The position numbers and the translations under genes were made by a program. The notes under the pieces were generated by a model. That model searched no databases. It was not told the origin of the DNA and worked only from the letters and a program-made list of their open reading frames with translations. This document shows, in pieces, positions 55,366 to 64,000 of a DNA stretch of 64,000 nt (its first letter is position 1; the number at the start of each line of letters is the position of its first letter). The DNA is from Erythrobacter sp. SD-21 (GTDB lineage Bacteria; Pseudomonadota; Alphaproteobacteria; Sphingomonadales; Sphingomonadaceae). Location: contig NZ_ABCG01000008.1 in the NCBI RefSeq assembly GCF_000181515.1, positions 62,001 through 126,000 on the forward strand, read 5' to 3'.

Positions 55366-56586
55366 ATGAACTACGGACAGGTTTTCGACGAAGCGATCGG
55401 TCGTCTTCACAAAGAGGGCCGCTACCGTGTGTTCATCGACATCATGCGGAACAAGGGGGCCTACCCCAACGCGCGCTGCTTCCACGGTCATAACGGCCCC
55501 AAGCCGATCACCGTGTGGTGCTCCAACGACTATCTCGCCATGGGCCAGCATCCCAAGGTCATCGAAGCGATGGAAAACGCGCTGCACGATGTCGGCGCGG
55601 GTTCGGGCGGCACGCGCAATATCGGCGGGAACACGCACCTCCATGTCGAGCTGGAACGCGAGCTGGCGGATCTGCACGGCAAGGAAGGCGCGCTGCTGTT
55701 CACCAGCGGTTATGTCTCGAACGACGCGACGCTGTCGACGCTGGCAAAGCTGCTTCCGGGCTGCGTGATCTTCTCCGACGAATTGAACCACGCCAGCATG
55801 ATCGCCGGCATCCGCAATTCGGGCTGCGAGAAGCGCGTCTTCCGCCACAACGATCTCGAGCATCTGGAACAGCTGCTCGCGGCCGAAGATTTCGACACGC
55901 CGAAGGTCATCGCTTTTGAAAGCGTCTATTCGATGGACGGGGACGTCGCCCCGATCCATGCGATCTGCGACCTCGCCGAAAAGTACAACGCGCTGACCTA
56001 TATCGACGAAGTCCACGCGGTCGGCATGTATGGAGAACACGGCGGCGGCATCTCCGAACGCGACGAGGCTGCGCACCGCATCGACATCATCGAGGGCACG
56101 CTGGGCAAGGCGTTCGGCGTGATGGGCGGCTATATCGCAGCCGATACGCGCGTGATCGACTGCATCCGCAGCTACGCCCCGGGTTTCATCTTCACCACTT
56201 CGCTCAGCCCCGTGCTGGTCGCCGGCGTGCTCGCCGCGGTGAAGCACCTGAAGTCTTCGAACGAGGAGCGCGACGCGCAGCAGGCCGCTGCTGCCCTGCT
56301 CAAGGAAAAGATGCGCAAGGCGGGCCTGCCGGTCATGCCTTCGGTCACGCATATCGTGCCGCTGATGATTGGCGACCCGGTGCGCGCCAAGCAGATCAGC
56401 GACATCCTGCTCGCCGAATACGGCGTCTACGTCCAGCCGATCAACTTCCCCACCGTTCCCCGCGGTACGGAGCGCCTGCGCTTCACGCCGGGTCCTGCGC
56501 ATACCGCAGAGATGATGGACGAACTGGTCACCGCGCTGGTCGAGATCTGGGATCGGATGGAGCTGGAACTGCGCAAGGCAGCCTAG
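55366..56586 (+). CDS. hemA: 5-aminolevulinate synthase
   Basis: The 406-residue PLP enzyme condenses glycine and succinyl-CoA, the alphaproteobacterial entry to haem. Landmarks are [79 protein letters not shown] and the PLP lysine in [18 protein letters not shown]. The end [20 protein letters not shown] is typical. A 205-base upstream gap holds its promoter; I see no clear FNR box in it. Confidence 0.97.
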   Translation: MNYGQVFDEAIGRLHKEGRYRVFIDIMRNKGAYPNARCFHGHNGPKPITVWCSNDYLAMGQHPKVIEAMENALHDVGAGSGGTRNIGGNTHLHVELERELADLHGKEGALLFTSGYVSNDATLSTLAKLLPGCVIFSDELNHASMIAGIRNSGCEKRVFRHNDLEHLEQLLAAEDFDTPKVIAFESVYSMDGDVAPIHAICDLAEKYNALTYIDEVHAVGMYGEHGGGISERDEAAHRIDIIEGTLGKAFGVMGGYIAADTRVIDCIRSYAPGFIFTTSLSPVLVAGVLAAVKHLKSSNEERDAQQAAAALLKEKMRKAGLPVMPSVTHIVPLMIGDPVRAKQISDILLAEYGVYVQPINFPTVPRGTERLRFTPGPAHTAEMMDELVTALVEIWDRMELELRKAA

Positions 56587-56590
56587 GCCA

Positions 56591-56869
56591 GTGGCGAAAG
56601 CGGCCGATCCAGACTTTCGCCACACGACACCGCCCGAAATCAAGGCCATGCTCGACGGCGATGCTACGCTATCTGAAAAGTGGCAAGCGCTGACCCCGTT
56701 GGCGCGCAACGAATGGATCTGCTGGACGATTTCCGCCAAGCAGGACGCGACCCGCACCAAGCGCCGCGCCCGGCTCCATCAGGAAGTTCTCGAAGGCAAG
56801 AAGCGACCCTGCTGCTGGCCCGGCTGCCCCCACCGCCGCGAATCCGCCCGCAAGTGGGTCGATGCGTGA
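56591..56869 (+). CDS. YdeI/OmpD-associated (OmdA) family small protein
   Basis: The 92-residue protein matches the C-terminal OmdA domain: ALTPLARNEWICWTISAKQD followed by ATRTKRRARLHQEVLEGKKR and CCWPGCPHR. The family is tied to resistance to antimicrobial peptides or bacteriocins in Salmonella, with weak biochemical evidence. It starts with GTG four bases after the hemA stop, so it is probably translated from the hemA message. Confidence 0.85.
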   Translation: MAKAADPDFRHTTPPEIKAMLDGDATLSEKWQALTPLARNEWICWTISAKQDATRTKRRARLHQEVLEGKKRPCCWPGCPHRRESARKWVDA

Positions 56870-56947
56870 CCTTGCCGCGCCGTAGGGGATTTTGCCGTAT
56901 CCCCGCGCTGCGCTAGTCACCCTCAGGAGAGACCCGAGGGAGTAAGC

Positions 56948-57640
56948 ATGAGCGGTAATCCGGAGCAGACCTACAGGGACGTGGTGATGGGACGCCGCTC
57001 GATCAGAGGCTATCTCGACAAGCCTGTCCCGCGCGCGCTGATCGAGGAAGTGCTGGAGATGGCGATGCGCTCGCCCACCTCAATGAACACCCAGCCCTGG
57101 CACTTCCACGTCATCACCGGCGAACCGCTTGATGCCATCCGCAGGGGCAACACCGAGCGCATCCTCGCCGGCGAGCCCGACAGTCGCGAATTTCGCCGCG
57201 GCGAACCCTTTGCCGGCGTCCACCGTGATCGCCAGGTCGGTGTCGCCAAGCAATTGTTCGGCGCCATGGGCATCGCGCGCGACGACAAGGAAGCGCGCCA
57301 GGACTGGGTCCTGCGCGGCTTCCGCCAGTTCGATGCGCCCGTCTGCGTTATTGTCACGTACGACAAGGAATTGTCCGGCAGCGATGACACGCCGTTCGAT
57401 TGCGGCGCAGTGACCACGGCCCTCGTCAACGCCGCATGGTCGCGCGGACTCGGCTGCGTCATCAATTCGCAAGGGATCATGCAAAGCCCCGTGGTGCGCG
57501 AACACGCCGGCATTCCCGATAACCAGGTCATCATGAAGGCCGTCGCCATGGGATGGCCCGACGAGACATTTCCCGCCAATGCGGTGGTAAGCACGCGCAA
57601 GAGCGTGGAGGAAGCGGCGCGTTTCGTCGGCTTCGACTGA
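56948..57640 (+). CDS. Nitroreductase-family FMN oxidoreductase
   Basis: The 230-residue protein opens VVMGRRSIRGYLDKPVPRAL and EEVLEMAMRSPTSMNTQPWH, which bind FMN phosphate. The C-terminal part has AWSRGLGCVINSQGIMQSPV and GWPDETFPANAV, where the GWPDE segment is typical of one nitroreductase subgroup. It reduces nitro or quinone compounds with NAD(P)H; the natural substrate is unknown. Confidence 0.9.
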   Translation: MSGNPEQTYRDVVMGRRSIRGYLDKPVPRALIEEVLEMAMRSPTSMNTQPWHFHVITGEPLDAIRRGNTERILAGEPDSREFRRGEPFAGVHRDRQVGVAKQLFGAMGIARDDKEARQDWVLRGFRQFDAPVCVIVTYDKELSGSDDTPFDCGAVTTALVNAAWSRGLGCVINSQGIMQSPVVREHAGIPDNQVIMKAVAMGWPDETFPANAVVSTRKSVEEAARFVGFD

Positions 57641-57881
57641 GCCTTCATCTTCGATTCGCTAGCGACTGGCTGAACGCGGAATTCGCCACCGCGCGCTGAA
57701 TTCCCTTCCTACTTCCGGGAAGATTCTTTTCCGGTAGCGGCTCTGTGCGAACGGCTCGGCAGCGAGTGGTTCGCTCCCTGCGATGGATGCCTTTTGCATT
57801 AATCTGGAATTCACTCCCGGAGGTCGACCGACCGTCTATCGAGGTCGGAAAGCCCCCTTCCGGCCCAGAGTGGAGACACCC

Positions 57882-58235
57882 ATGAAGAAGAATATCCTCC
57901 TTGTCGCGAGCGGCTCTTTCCTCGCCCTGCATGCCGTATCTGCCGCTGCGCAGGACGCACCTCCCGTCGAAGCCGAAACGACTGCGCCTGCACCCGATGA
58001 CGCCGATGCAGCGGTCACGACGTCGCCAGCAATGGACGAGGTTGCCAGCGAAATCGACGCCATGCAGGCGGAAGACAGCTCAACGGACGGTGCCGTCGTG
58101 GTCGCCGAACCCGATACCGCCGAGGCCTCGACCGATGCCTCGCTCGATCACGGCGACATGGATCATTCGGCGCAAGGCGAAGAAGAGCCGGCCGCCGACG
58201 CCGCCGAAATCGATCCGGAAGAAGGCGACAACTGA
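57882..58235 (+). CDS. Small acidic exported protein of unknown function
   Basis: The 117-residue protein has a signal peptide (MKKNILLVASGSFLALHAVS) with cleavage after SAAAQ. The mature part is highly acidic and low in complexity (DDADAAVTTSPAMDEVASEI; DPEEGDN at the end) and contains a small His/Asp/Met cluster DHGDMDHSAQ that could bind metal. The ATG at 57882 is chosen by the signal peptide. No family recognised. Two stem-loops follow. Confidence 0.7.
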   Translation: MKKNILLVASGSFLALHAVSAAAQDAPPVEAETTAPAPDDADAAVTTSPAMDEVASEIDAMQAEDSSTDGAVVVAEPDTAEASTDASLDHGDMDHSAQGEEEPAADAAEIDPEEGDN

Positions 58236-58253
58236 CATCAGCTTTTTGACAAG

Positions 58254-58291
58254 GGCGCCTGCCCCTCTCCCCCAAACCCCAAGCAGGCGCC
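58254..58291 (+). terminator. Stem-loop 1 after the small acidic protein gene
   Basis: GGCGCCTGC pairs with GCAGGCGCC, a perfect 9-base stem with a 20-base C-rich loop, 18 bases after the stop. There is no T-run after it. Confidence 0.45.
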
Positions 58292-58314
58292 AAGGCCGGT
58301 TTCCTCTCCGGCTT

Positions 58315-58341
58315 GCGGCCCGCGCCCTGTGCGCGGGCCGC
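58315..58341 (+). terminator. Stem-loop 2, probable terminator
   Basis: GCGGCCCGCGC pairs with GCGCGGGCCGC, a perfect 11-base stem with a 5-base loop, followed by AATTCTTTGG. The strong stem with a short T-containing tail suggests termination before the next gene. Confidence 0.6.
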
Positions 58342-58422
58342 AATTCTTTGGCCAATGGCGATTGCCGCGGCGGGACGGGAAAGAAGATCGCGGAGGATGG
58401 TTCGCTATGCAGGAGGACTACT

Positions 58423-59196
58423 ATGACCGGCACACTGACGAAGATTGGCGAGGATTTCTGGCGGGTGGAAGGCGACTTCCGCATCGGAGGTTTGCTGAAC
58501 CTCGGAACGCAGGCGTCCCTCGTCCGGCTTGGCGACGGCAACTTCGTCTTCCTCGACAGCTATACCTTGCCCGACAGCGTAAAGGCCGAGGTTGATCGGC
58601 TGACCGAAGGTACTAGCAAGCTGGCCGCGATCCTGAACCTGCACCCGTTCCACACGCTCCATTGCGAATGGATGCACCGAGCCTATCCCGAGGCGGCGCT
58701 CTACGGAACCGCCCGCCACCTTCGGCAGCTACCCGATCTGCCGTGGCAGGACGCGCGATGCGAAAGCGGCGTATTGGCCGAACGCTTCGGGGCGGATTTC
58801 GACTTTGCAATTCCCGAAGGCGTCCCGCTGGTGTGCGAGGATGAGAGCGTGCATTTCTCCTCCATCCTCGCGCTTCATCGCAAGAGCGGGACGATCCATA
58901 TCGACGACACGCTGGTCTATCTCGACAAGGGTTTTCCCTTCAGCCTGCTACCACTGAACCGCCGCGTCGATTTCCACCCGACGCTGGCCAAGGCGCTGGA
59001 GCCGCGCGCAGGCGCAGCAGACGAGTTTCGCGAATGGGCGATTGGGCTGGGTGTCGAATGGGCTGACGCCAAGCGGATAGCCGCGGCGCACAATTCGGTG
59101 CGCGAACTGGGAGCAGAGGAGTTTCCGGATCAGATCGGAGCGGCGCTCGGAAGGGTCAAATCCGTACTCGACGCGCATAAGGCCGAGCACGGATAA
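58423..59196 (+). CDS. Metallo-beta-lactamase-like protein with altered metal motif
   Basis: The 257-residue protein follows AGGAGG with an ATG at 58423. The N-terminal half has the beta-lactamase-fold pattern (ASLVRLGDGNFVFLDSYTLP), but where the fold needs HxHxDH it reads ILNLHPFHTLHCEW. Two or three His remain, the Asp does not. A later DDTLVYLDKG recalls the last strand region. This resembles DUF4336-type members that lack a full di-zinc site. Enzymatic activity is therefore doubtful. It stands alone, convergent with the decarboxylase gene by 4 bases. Confidence 0.75.
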   Translation: MTGTLTKIGEDFWRVEGDFRIGGLLNLGTQASLVRLGDGNFVFLDSYTLPDSVKAEVDRLTEGTSKLAAILNLHPFHTLHCEWMHRAYPEAALYGTARHLRQLPDLPWQDARCESGVLAERFGADFDFAIPEGVPLVCEDESVHFSSILALHRKSGTIHIDDTLVYLDKGFPFSLLPLNRRVDFHPTLAKALEPRAGAADEFREWAIGLGVEWADAKRIAAAHNSVRELGAEEFPDQIGAALGRVKSVLDAHKAEHG

Positions 59197-59200
59197 GAGG

Positions 59201-60403
59201 TCAGCGAAGGTTCACCACATTGTCCGCTTCGGGGCGAACGCGGCTGCCGTCGTACAGGCTCGCCATTGGTTCGTCGGTGACGATAATGCGTTCGGCGGCG
59301 CCAAAGCCGTTGAAGTCGGTCTTCATCGCCGCGCCGTATGCGCCGAGCATGCCGATCTCGATGTAATCGCCAGCCTGGATGTCCTCGGGCAGGCCGAAGG
59401 GACCGGGCATGTAATCGGCGTCGTCGCAGGTCGGGCCGTAGAAGGCGAAGTCCATCTCCGGCTTGATGAGGTCGTCCTCCAACGCGCGGACCGGGAATTT
59501 CCATTCCACATGCGCGGCATCGAACAGCGCGCCATAAGCGCCGTCGTTGATGTAGAGTTCCTCGCCGCGACGCTTTTCCACCTTCACCACGAGGCTCGAG
59601 TATTCGGCGCACAGCGCGCGGCCGGGTTCGCACCACAGCTCGGCGTTATAGGCGATCGGCAGCGCGTAGAAATGCTGGTGGATGATCTTGAAGTAATCTT
59701 CCAGCGGCGGCGGCTCCATGCCCGGGTAAACGCTGGGGAAACCCCCACCTACGTCGATCATGTCGATGACCACCGAAGCCTCCGCAATCGCGGCACGCGT
59801 GCGATCGAGAGCCTGCACATAGGCAAACGGGCTCATGGCCTGGCTGCCGACATGGAAGCACACGCCCAGCCAGTCGGCATACTGGCGGGTTTCCTGTAGC
59901 AGCGCGGGCGCTTCGGTAAGGTCGCAACCGAACTTGGAGGCAAGGCTCAGCGCCGCGTGTTCGGACGAGACGCGCAGACGGACGCAAAGGCGCAGGTCGG
60001 TGGCGGCTTCGCCATCCTCGCCGCGGGTAGCCTCGACGATCTTCAGCAGTTCTTCGGACGAGTCGAGGCTGAAAGTCTTCACGCCGTGCTGGAAATAGGC
60101 TTCGCGGATCGCGCCGGGTGATTTGACAGGGTGCATGAAGCACAGCGTCGCATCGGGCAGGACCGAACGGACCATGCGCACCTCTGCAATCGACGCGACG
60201 TCGTAATGCGTCACGCCGTTATCCCACAGGATCTGCACGAGATCGGGCGAAGGATTGGCCTTCACCGCGTAGAGCGATTTGCCCGGAAATTTCTCGACGA
60301 AGAAACGCGCTGCGCGCGCAGCGGCGTGCGGGCGGTTGAGGATAACAGGTTCGTCGGGCGCGAGCGCGCGAACTACGGACCGGGCGTCAGGAAAATGCTG
60401 CAA
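59201..60403 (-). CDS. Type III PLP ornithine/lysine-type decarboxylase
   Basis: The ~400-residue alanine-racemase-fold decarboxylase begins at a TTG (LQHFPDARSVVRALAPDE) that follows AGGGGG; a second TTG at 60448 is an alternative start. The PLP Lys is in SLYAVKANPSP (K48 from this start). Other sites are VGSQAMSP, DVGGGFPSVYPG, CEPGRALCAEY and the second-subunit Cys in GPTCDDADYMPGPF. Substrate Orn versus Lys cannot be set by eye. It supplies the diamine for the carboxyspermidine pathway encoded upstream. Confidence 0.88.
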   Translation of the reverse strand: MQHFPDARSVVRALAPDEPVILNRPHAAARAARFFVEKFPGKSLYAVKANPSPDLVQILWDNGVTHYDVASIAEVRMVRSVLPDATLCFMHPVKSPGAIREAYFQHGVKTFSLDSSEELLKIVEATRGEDGEAATDLRLCVRLRVSSEHAALSLASKFGCDLTEAPALLQETRQYADWLGVCFHVGSQAMSPFAYVQALDRTRAAIAEASVVIDMIDVGGGFPSVYPGMEPPPLEDYFKIIHQHFYALPIAYNAELWCEPGRALCAEYSSLVVKVEKRRGEELYINDGAYGALFDAAHVEWKFPVRALEDDLIKPEMDFAFYGPTCDDADYMPGPFGLPEDIQAGDYIEIGMLGAYGAAMKTDFNGFGAAERIIVTDEPMASLYDGSRVRPEADNVVNLR

Positions 60404-60591
60404 CTCAAGGGACCCCCTAAACAGTCCTTGCGGACCATGAAACGACAAGCTGCCTTGCGGTTAGGAAGTCCCCTTGGGGCAGCAGGAGCGGCGCATATAA
60501 ATCGTCGATCATGAAACGCAAGTGAATATCGATGCGCTTGTCCGCAAGTTTCAGCGGGGCGCGTCGGGCGTCTCGCAAGGTGGGCTGAGGC

Positions 60592-61770
60592 TTAGCTCAA
60601 CCGGTCGCGGAAGGTGTCGTAACCGAACTCTTTCACCAGCTCGAGCTGGTCGGTTTCGCTGTCCCACATATAGATGCTGGGCAGTTGGACGCCGTTGAAG
60701 GTGTTGGTCTTCACCATCGAATAATGCGCCTGGTCGAGGAAGGCGAAACGCTTGCCGACCTCTGCCCCGCCCGGAATGCGATAGTCGCCGATGACGTCGC
60801 CCGCGAGGCAGGAGGGGCCGCCGATGCGCACTTCGGGCGTTTCGTGGTCGCTCGCTTCGCCGAGCATGGCGGGGCGGTAGGGCGCCTCGATCACGTCGGG
60901 CATATGGCAGGTCGCAGAAACGTCGGCGATGGCGACGGGCAGGCCGTTATAGCCGGTGTCGAGGATGGTGCCGACGAGAATGCCAGCATCGAGCGCGACG
61001 GCCTCGCCCGGTTCGAGGTATATCTCCGCGCCTGTGTCGTCCTTCGCGTCCTTGAGGAACTCGATCAGCTCCTCACGCTGGTAATCGGCGCGCGTGATGT
61101 GGTGGCCACCGCCCATGTTGATCCACTTCAGTTGCCCGAACCACGGCTCGATCGCGTCGAACACGCGGTCCCAGGTCTGGATGAGCGGCTCGAGGTCCTG
61201 TTCGCACAGATTGTGGAAATGGATGCCCTCGACACCTTCCATGATTTCGGGCGTCAGCTGGTCGAGCGGGAAGCCGAGACGGCTGCCGGGGCTCGAAGGA
61301 TCGTAACGCGGCACCTCGCCGGTCGGCACCTGCGGATTGATGCGCAGGCCGACTTCGAAATCCTGACCCGACGCACGCGCGTTGTCGAGAATGAGCGCAG
61401 CGCGGCTCATCTGGCCGGGCGAATTGAAGATGACGTGGTCGGACAGGCGGCAGACCTCGTCCAGTTCCTCCGGCTTGTAGGCCGCGCAATAGGTGCTGAT
61501 CTCGCCGTCGTAGAATTCGCTTGCCAGCCGCGCTTCCCAAAGGCCCGAAGTGCACACACCGTCGAGATATTCGCCTATAATCGGCGCAGCGCTCCACATG
61601 GAGAAGGCCTTGAGCGCGGAGAGCACCTTGATCTCCGCCTCGTCGCGGATGTCTGCCAGAATCTGGCAATTGGCGCGCAGCTTGGCCGCATCCACCACGA
61701 AGGCGGGGCTGTCGACACGGTTCAAATCGAATTGGGCAAAGGCGCCCGGATCGCCGGCTTTTGTTTCCAT
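60592..61770 (-). CDS. nspC: Carboxynorspermidine/carboxyspermidine decarboxylase
   Basis: The 392-residue type III PLP decarboxylase has the PLP Lys in VLSALKAFSMWSAAPII near residue 50 and signatures GICTSGLWE-like (DGVCTSGLWEARLASEF), IHFHNLCEQDLEPL, INMGGGHHITRADY and LEPGEAVALDAG. This matches the NspC/CASDC clade, not diaminopimelate decarboxylase. It forms spermidine or norspermidine by decarboxylating the carboxy-polyamine. The partner dehydrogenase lies upstream beyond two lipoprotein genes. Confidence 0.92.
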   Translation of the reverse strand: METKAGDPGAFAQFDLNRVDSPAFVVDAAKLRANCQILADIRDEAEIKVLSALKAFSMWSAAPIIGEYLDGVCTSGLWEARLASEFYDGEISTYCAAYKPEELDEVCRLSDHVIFNSPGQMSRAALILDNARASGQDFEVGLRINPQVPTGEVPRYDPSSPGSRLGFPLDQLTPEIMEGVEGIHFHNLCEQDLEPLIQTWDRVFDAIEPWFGQLKWINMGGGHHITRADYQREELIEFLKDAKDDTGAEIYLEPGEAVALDAGILVGTILDTGYNGLPVAIADVSATCHMPDVIEAPYRPAMLGEASDHETPEVRIGGPSCLAGDVIGDYRIPGGAEVGKRFAFLDQAHYSMVKTNTFNGVQLPSIYMWDSETDQLELVKEFGYDTFRDRLS

Positions 61771-61816
61771 GGCAGCGCATCTAGGCGCGCCGGCCTCGAT
61801 GCGAAAGGGGAAGATG

Positions 61817-62812
61817 TCAGTCGGCGTCCGCCTCCTCCACCCCGGCGCGGGAGAGGTCGAACTTGATCACCCGGTTCGCCTTGTTGTCGACCATATAAGC
61901 GCTGCCGTCGGGGCCGATGGCGACATCGTGGCCGAGGCTGGTACCAGTGTGCGGTTCGACGCCAGCGTCGAAAACGCGCTCGAGCCCGCCGTCGGCTCGG
62001 TAGATGCGCCCGATCGCCGTGTTGCGCCCTGCGCGGTCGCGTCCCTCGATCGCCAATACATAGCCGCTGCCGATGGGTTTCACCGCATAGGGATGGCCCG
62101 TCCCGTCCTGCCGCCACCGGGCGAGCGGTTCGCCGTCGAGCGAGAGAACCTGAACCCGCGCGTTTTCGCGGTCGGCGACGTAGATCCGCTCGCTATCGGC
62201 GGCGATGGCGTGGGGCAGGTTGAACTCGCCAGCGTCCTCGCCCTCCTTACCCCACTGCTCGAGGAAATTGCCCGCGCGGTCGAACACCATGATGCGACGG
62301 TTGAGATAGCCATCGGCCACCAGCACGCGGTCGCCGACAAAGGTTACGTCGGCGGGACGCCCGAAATGGCTTTCGTCCTGCCCGGTCTCGCCGCGCGTGC
62401 CCAGCACCAGTTCCTCGGCGCCCTCATGGGTGAAGCGCAGCACCTGTTCGCGCGCGACGTCGGTGATCCAGACTTTGTTGTCGCCATCGATGGAAAGGCC
62501 GTGCGGCATCACCAATTCGCCTGCGCCCCATTTGCTGAGCAGCTTGCCATTGGCGGCGAACATGAAGACGGTGGGTTCGGAGATCGGATCGGAGGGGAAC
62601 GGCTGCGTCCATTCGCGCCCCGCGCGGTGCAGCACGAAGATATGCCCGTGGCTGTCGACATCGATGGCGGTGGGCTCGCCGAACACCGCGCTCTCGGGGA
62701 TGTCGGGCCAGCTTTCGTCGATGGTGACCGGCGGAGCTTCCTCGCGCGCAGGCTTGCTGCCGCTGCAGGAGGATAGCGCCAGCGCAGCCGCAGCAAGGAT
62801 CAGTCGACGCAC
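61817..62812 (-). CDS. NHL-repeat beta-propeller lipoprotein
   Basis: The 331-residue protein starts at GTG 62812, overlapping the end of the upstream lipoprotein gene by 13 bases. A signal with lipobox (LAAAALALSSC) gives a lipid-anchored protein. At least five NHL-type blades follow, e.g. EPTAIDVDSHGHIFVLHRAG, MPHGLSIDGDNKVWITDVAR, FGRPADVTFVGDRVLVADGY, FNLPHAIAADSERIYVADRE and GHDVAIGPDGSAYMVDNKAN. The family resembles peptidyl-alpha-hydroxyglycine amidating lyases but no catalytic assignment is made. A binding role is also possible. Confidence 0.85.
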   Translation of the reverse strand: MRRLILAAAALALSSCSGSKPAREEAPPVTIDESWPDIPESAVFGEPTAIDVDSHGHIFVLHRAGREWTQPFPSDPISEPTVFMFAANGKLLSKWGAGELVMPHGLSIDGDNKVWITDVAREQVLRFTHEGAEELVLGTRGETGQDESHFGRPADVTFVGDRVLVADGYLNRRIMVFDRAGNFLEQWGKEGEDAGEFNLPHAIAADSERIYVADRENARVQVLSLDGEPLARWRQDGTGHPYAVKPIGSGYVLAIEGRDRAGRNTAIGRIYRADGGLERVFDAGVEPHTGTSLGHDVAIGPDGSAYMVDNKANRVIKFDLSRAGVEEADAD

Positions 62813-63219
62813 AGCCCCGCCTCGATGGCGCCGTCCTCGACAATGCCGAAGCAGCCGAACAGGCGATCGTCGCGCTGGCAGATGCCGGTGACGGGCTCTC
62901 CGTGAGGTGCGCCAACCTGCCCTTCGGCGATGCAGCGGCCATCGCACTGGTCGCCATCGGTGCAGGCCTTGCCCGCGTCGGCATAGGGCGTGACGCAGAG
63001 TTCGGTCTGCGCCATTCCGCGCCTCTCGACCGTGCCGCCCTGCCCCTCGCAGGCGCGGCGGTCCTCGGCGGACATGGCGCCACCGGGGAGAGCAGGCATG
63101 CCTTGCGAAACGGTCGTCGTTTCGTCCACCGGTTCGCCCTGCTGGCCCGCTTCCGGCTCGGGCACGACGCACCCGGACAGGGCCAGCGGGGCAAGCAGGA
63201 GAAGACCGGTTAGCCGCAT
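62800..63219 (-). CDS. Cys-rich small lipoprotein
   Basis: The 139-residue protein has a lipobox LAPLALSGC. The mature part has ten further Cys, including RACEGQGGTVERRGMAQTEL with LC, and the cluster GKACTDGDQCDGRCIAEG, GICQ, FGCFG and LCVD, so several disulfides are likely. No family recognised. The ATG overlaps the stop of the carboxyspermidine dehydrogenase gene and the stop overlaps the NHL gene. Confidence 0.8.
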   Translation of the reverse strand: MRLTGLLLLAPLALSGCVVPEPEAGQQGEPVDETTTVSQGMPALPGGAMSAEDRRACEGQGGTVERRGMAQTELCVTPYADAGKACTDGDQCDGRCIAEGQVGAPHGEPVTGICQRDDRLFGCFGIVEDGAIEAGLCVD

Positions 63220-64000
63220 CAGAAGTCGACCGGGCCGTCCATTTCCTTCACCTGCCATGGCAGGCCGTGCTCGTTGAGCATGTCCATGAACGGATCGGGG
63301 TCCATCTCTTCCATGTTGAACACGCCGTCGCCCGACCACTTGCCGGTGACCATCATGGCCGAACCGATCATAGCGGGCACGCCGGTGGTGTAGGAAACGG
63401 CTTGGTTGCCGGTTTCCTCGTAAGCGGCCTCGTGGCTGCAGATGTTGTTGATGTAGAAGGTCTTCTCGCCCGATCCGTCGAGCGCTTCGCCGGTCGCGAT
63501 CACGCCGATATTGGTGTTGCCCTTGGTCGTTTCGCCTAGGGTTTCGGGCTTGGGCAGCACGGCGGCGAGGAACTGCAGCGGGATGATGTCCTTGCCCTGA
63601 TAACGGACCGGGTCGATCCGCGTCATGCCTACGTTCTGCAGCACGGTGAGGTGCTTGATGTACTCATCGCCGAAGGTCATCCAGAAGCGCGCGCGTTCGA
63701 GTTCCGGATTGAACTTGGCGAGGCTTTCCAGCTCCTCGTGATACATCATGTACATGTTCTTGGGGCCTACGCCCTCGAAGTCGAATTCGACCTTCTTGCC
63801 CATTGCCGGGGTCTCGACGAACTCGCCATCTTCCCAGTGACGGGCGGGCGCGGTCACTTCGCGAATGTTGATTTCGGGGTTGAAGTTGGTGGCAAAGGCC
63901 TGCCCGTGGTCGCCGCCGTTGCAGTCGAGAATGTCGAGCTGGCGGATGGTCTTCAGCTTGTGTTTCTTCAGCCACATGGTGAAGACGCTGGTCACGCCCG
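63219..64000 (-). CDS. Carboxynorspermidine/carboxyspermidine dehydrogenase (saccharopine dehydrogenase fold), 5' end outside window
   Basis: The frame is open through the right edge, so only the C-terminal ~260 residues are visible. Segments such as ILDCNGGDHGQAFATNFNPE, YMMYHEELESLAKFNPELER, LQNVGMTRIDPVRYQGKDII and SYTTGVPAMIGSAMMVTGKW match the Lys1-like carboxynorspermidine synthase group. It condenses aspartate semialdehyde with a diamine to give carboxy-polyamine, substrate for nspC downstream. Confidence 0.9.
   Translation of the reverse strand, partial: GVTSVFTMWLKKHKLKTIRQLDILDCNGGDHGQAFATNFNPEINIREVTAPARHWEDGEFVETPAMGKKVEFDFEGVGPKNMYMMYHEELESLAKFNPELERARFWMTFGDEYIKHLTVLQNVGMTRIDPVRYQGKDIIPLQFLAAVLPKPETLGETTKGNTNIGVIATGEALDGSGEKTFYINNICSHEAAYEETGNQAVSYTTGVPAMIGSAMMVTGKWSGDGVFNMEEMDPDPFMDMLNEHGLPWQVKEMDGPVDF

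Overview
The window reads as a piece of an alphaproteobacterial chromosome, most likely Sphingomonadales and probably the Erythrobacteraceae. The reasons are the gene content and order (lepB-rnc-era, dprA-plsY, ppk-ppx, an ALAS-type hemA, and a carboxyspermidine-type polyamine pathway) and a sphingomonad-style dispersed repeat with core CTTCGACAGGCTCAGG. The taxon is inferred from protein character alone; there is no rRNA here.

Two zones can be separated. From 1 to about 17.0 kb the window is accessory-like. A glycosyltransferase fragment and an amylo-alpha-1,6-glucosidase are followed by about 10 kb of minus-strand genes. The upstream part of that run (12966 down to 6969) is a stress-type operon: large catalase, SRPBCC protein, zinc alcohol dehydrogenase, SDR and DUF389 membrane protein, then a YciF-like DUF892 gene with a candidate EcfG-type promoter. 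The downstream part (6300 down to 2859) is a tightly overlapping four-gene set: GT2 glycosyltransferase, acyl-CoA dehydrogenase, PIG-L deacetylase and NodS-like methyltransferase. It resembles the logic of Nod-factor synthesis but does not belong to it. From 13.0 to 17.0 kb lies a decayed stretch with three frameshifted genes within 1.5 kb, tRNA-like fragments, a recurrent TCCGCTTTC motif, and one intact exported amidohydrolase between two tRNA 3'-half-like fragments.

From 17.0 kb to the end the DNA is dense core genome with few gaps. It covers protein export (secA, lepB), amino-acid synthesis (argJ, metZ, leuB), polyphosphate turnover (ppk, ppx), redox (gor, nitroreductase), glycan or lipid-linked sugar transfer (PMT-type and GT2-GtrA transferases), RNA and DNA maintenance (DEAD-box helicase, rnc, era, topA, recO, dprA), envelope precursors (plsY, murI), haem (hemA) and glycolysis (pgi). 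The right end carries a polyamine set: carboxyspermidine dehydrogenase (cut by the window edge), a Cys-rich lipoprotein, an NHL-repeat lipoprotein, carboxyspermidine decarboxylase and an ornithine-type decarboxylase.

The best candidates for something undescribed are the four-gene operon at 2.9-6.3 kb, the small exported protein directly upstream of secA (in the position where E. coli has SecM), the decayed tRNA-fragment zone at 13-17 kb, and the repeat that has become the N-terminal codons of two genes at stop-start junctions. All calls come from reading translated frames and motifs by eye; no database search was run.
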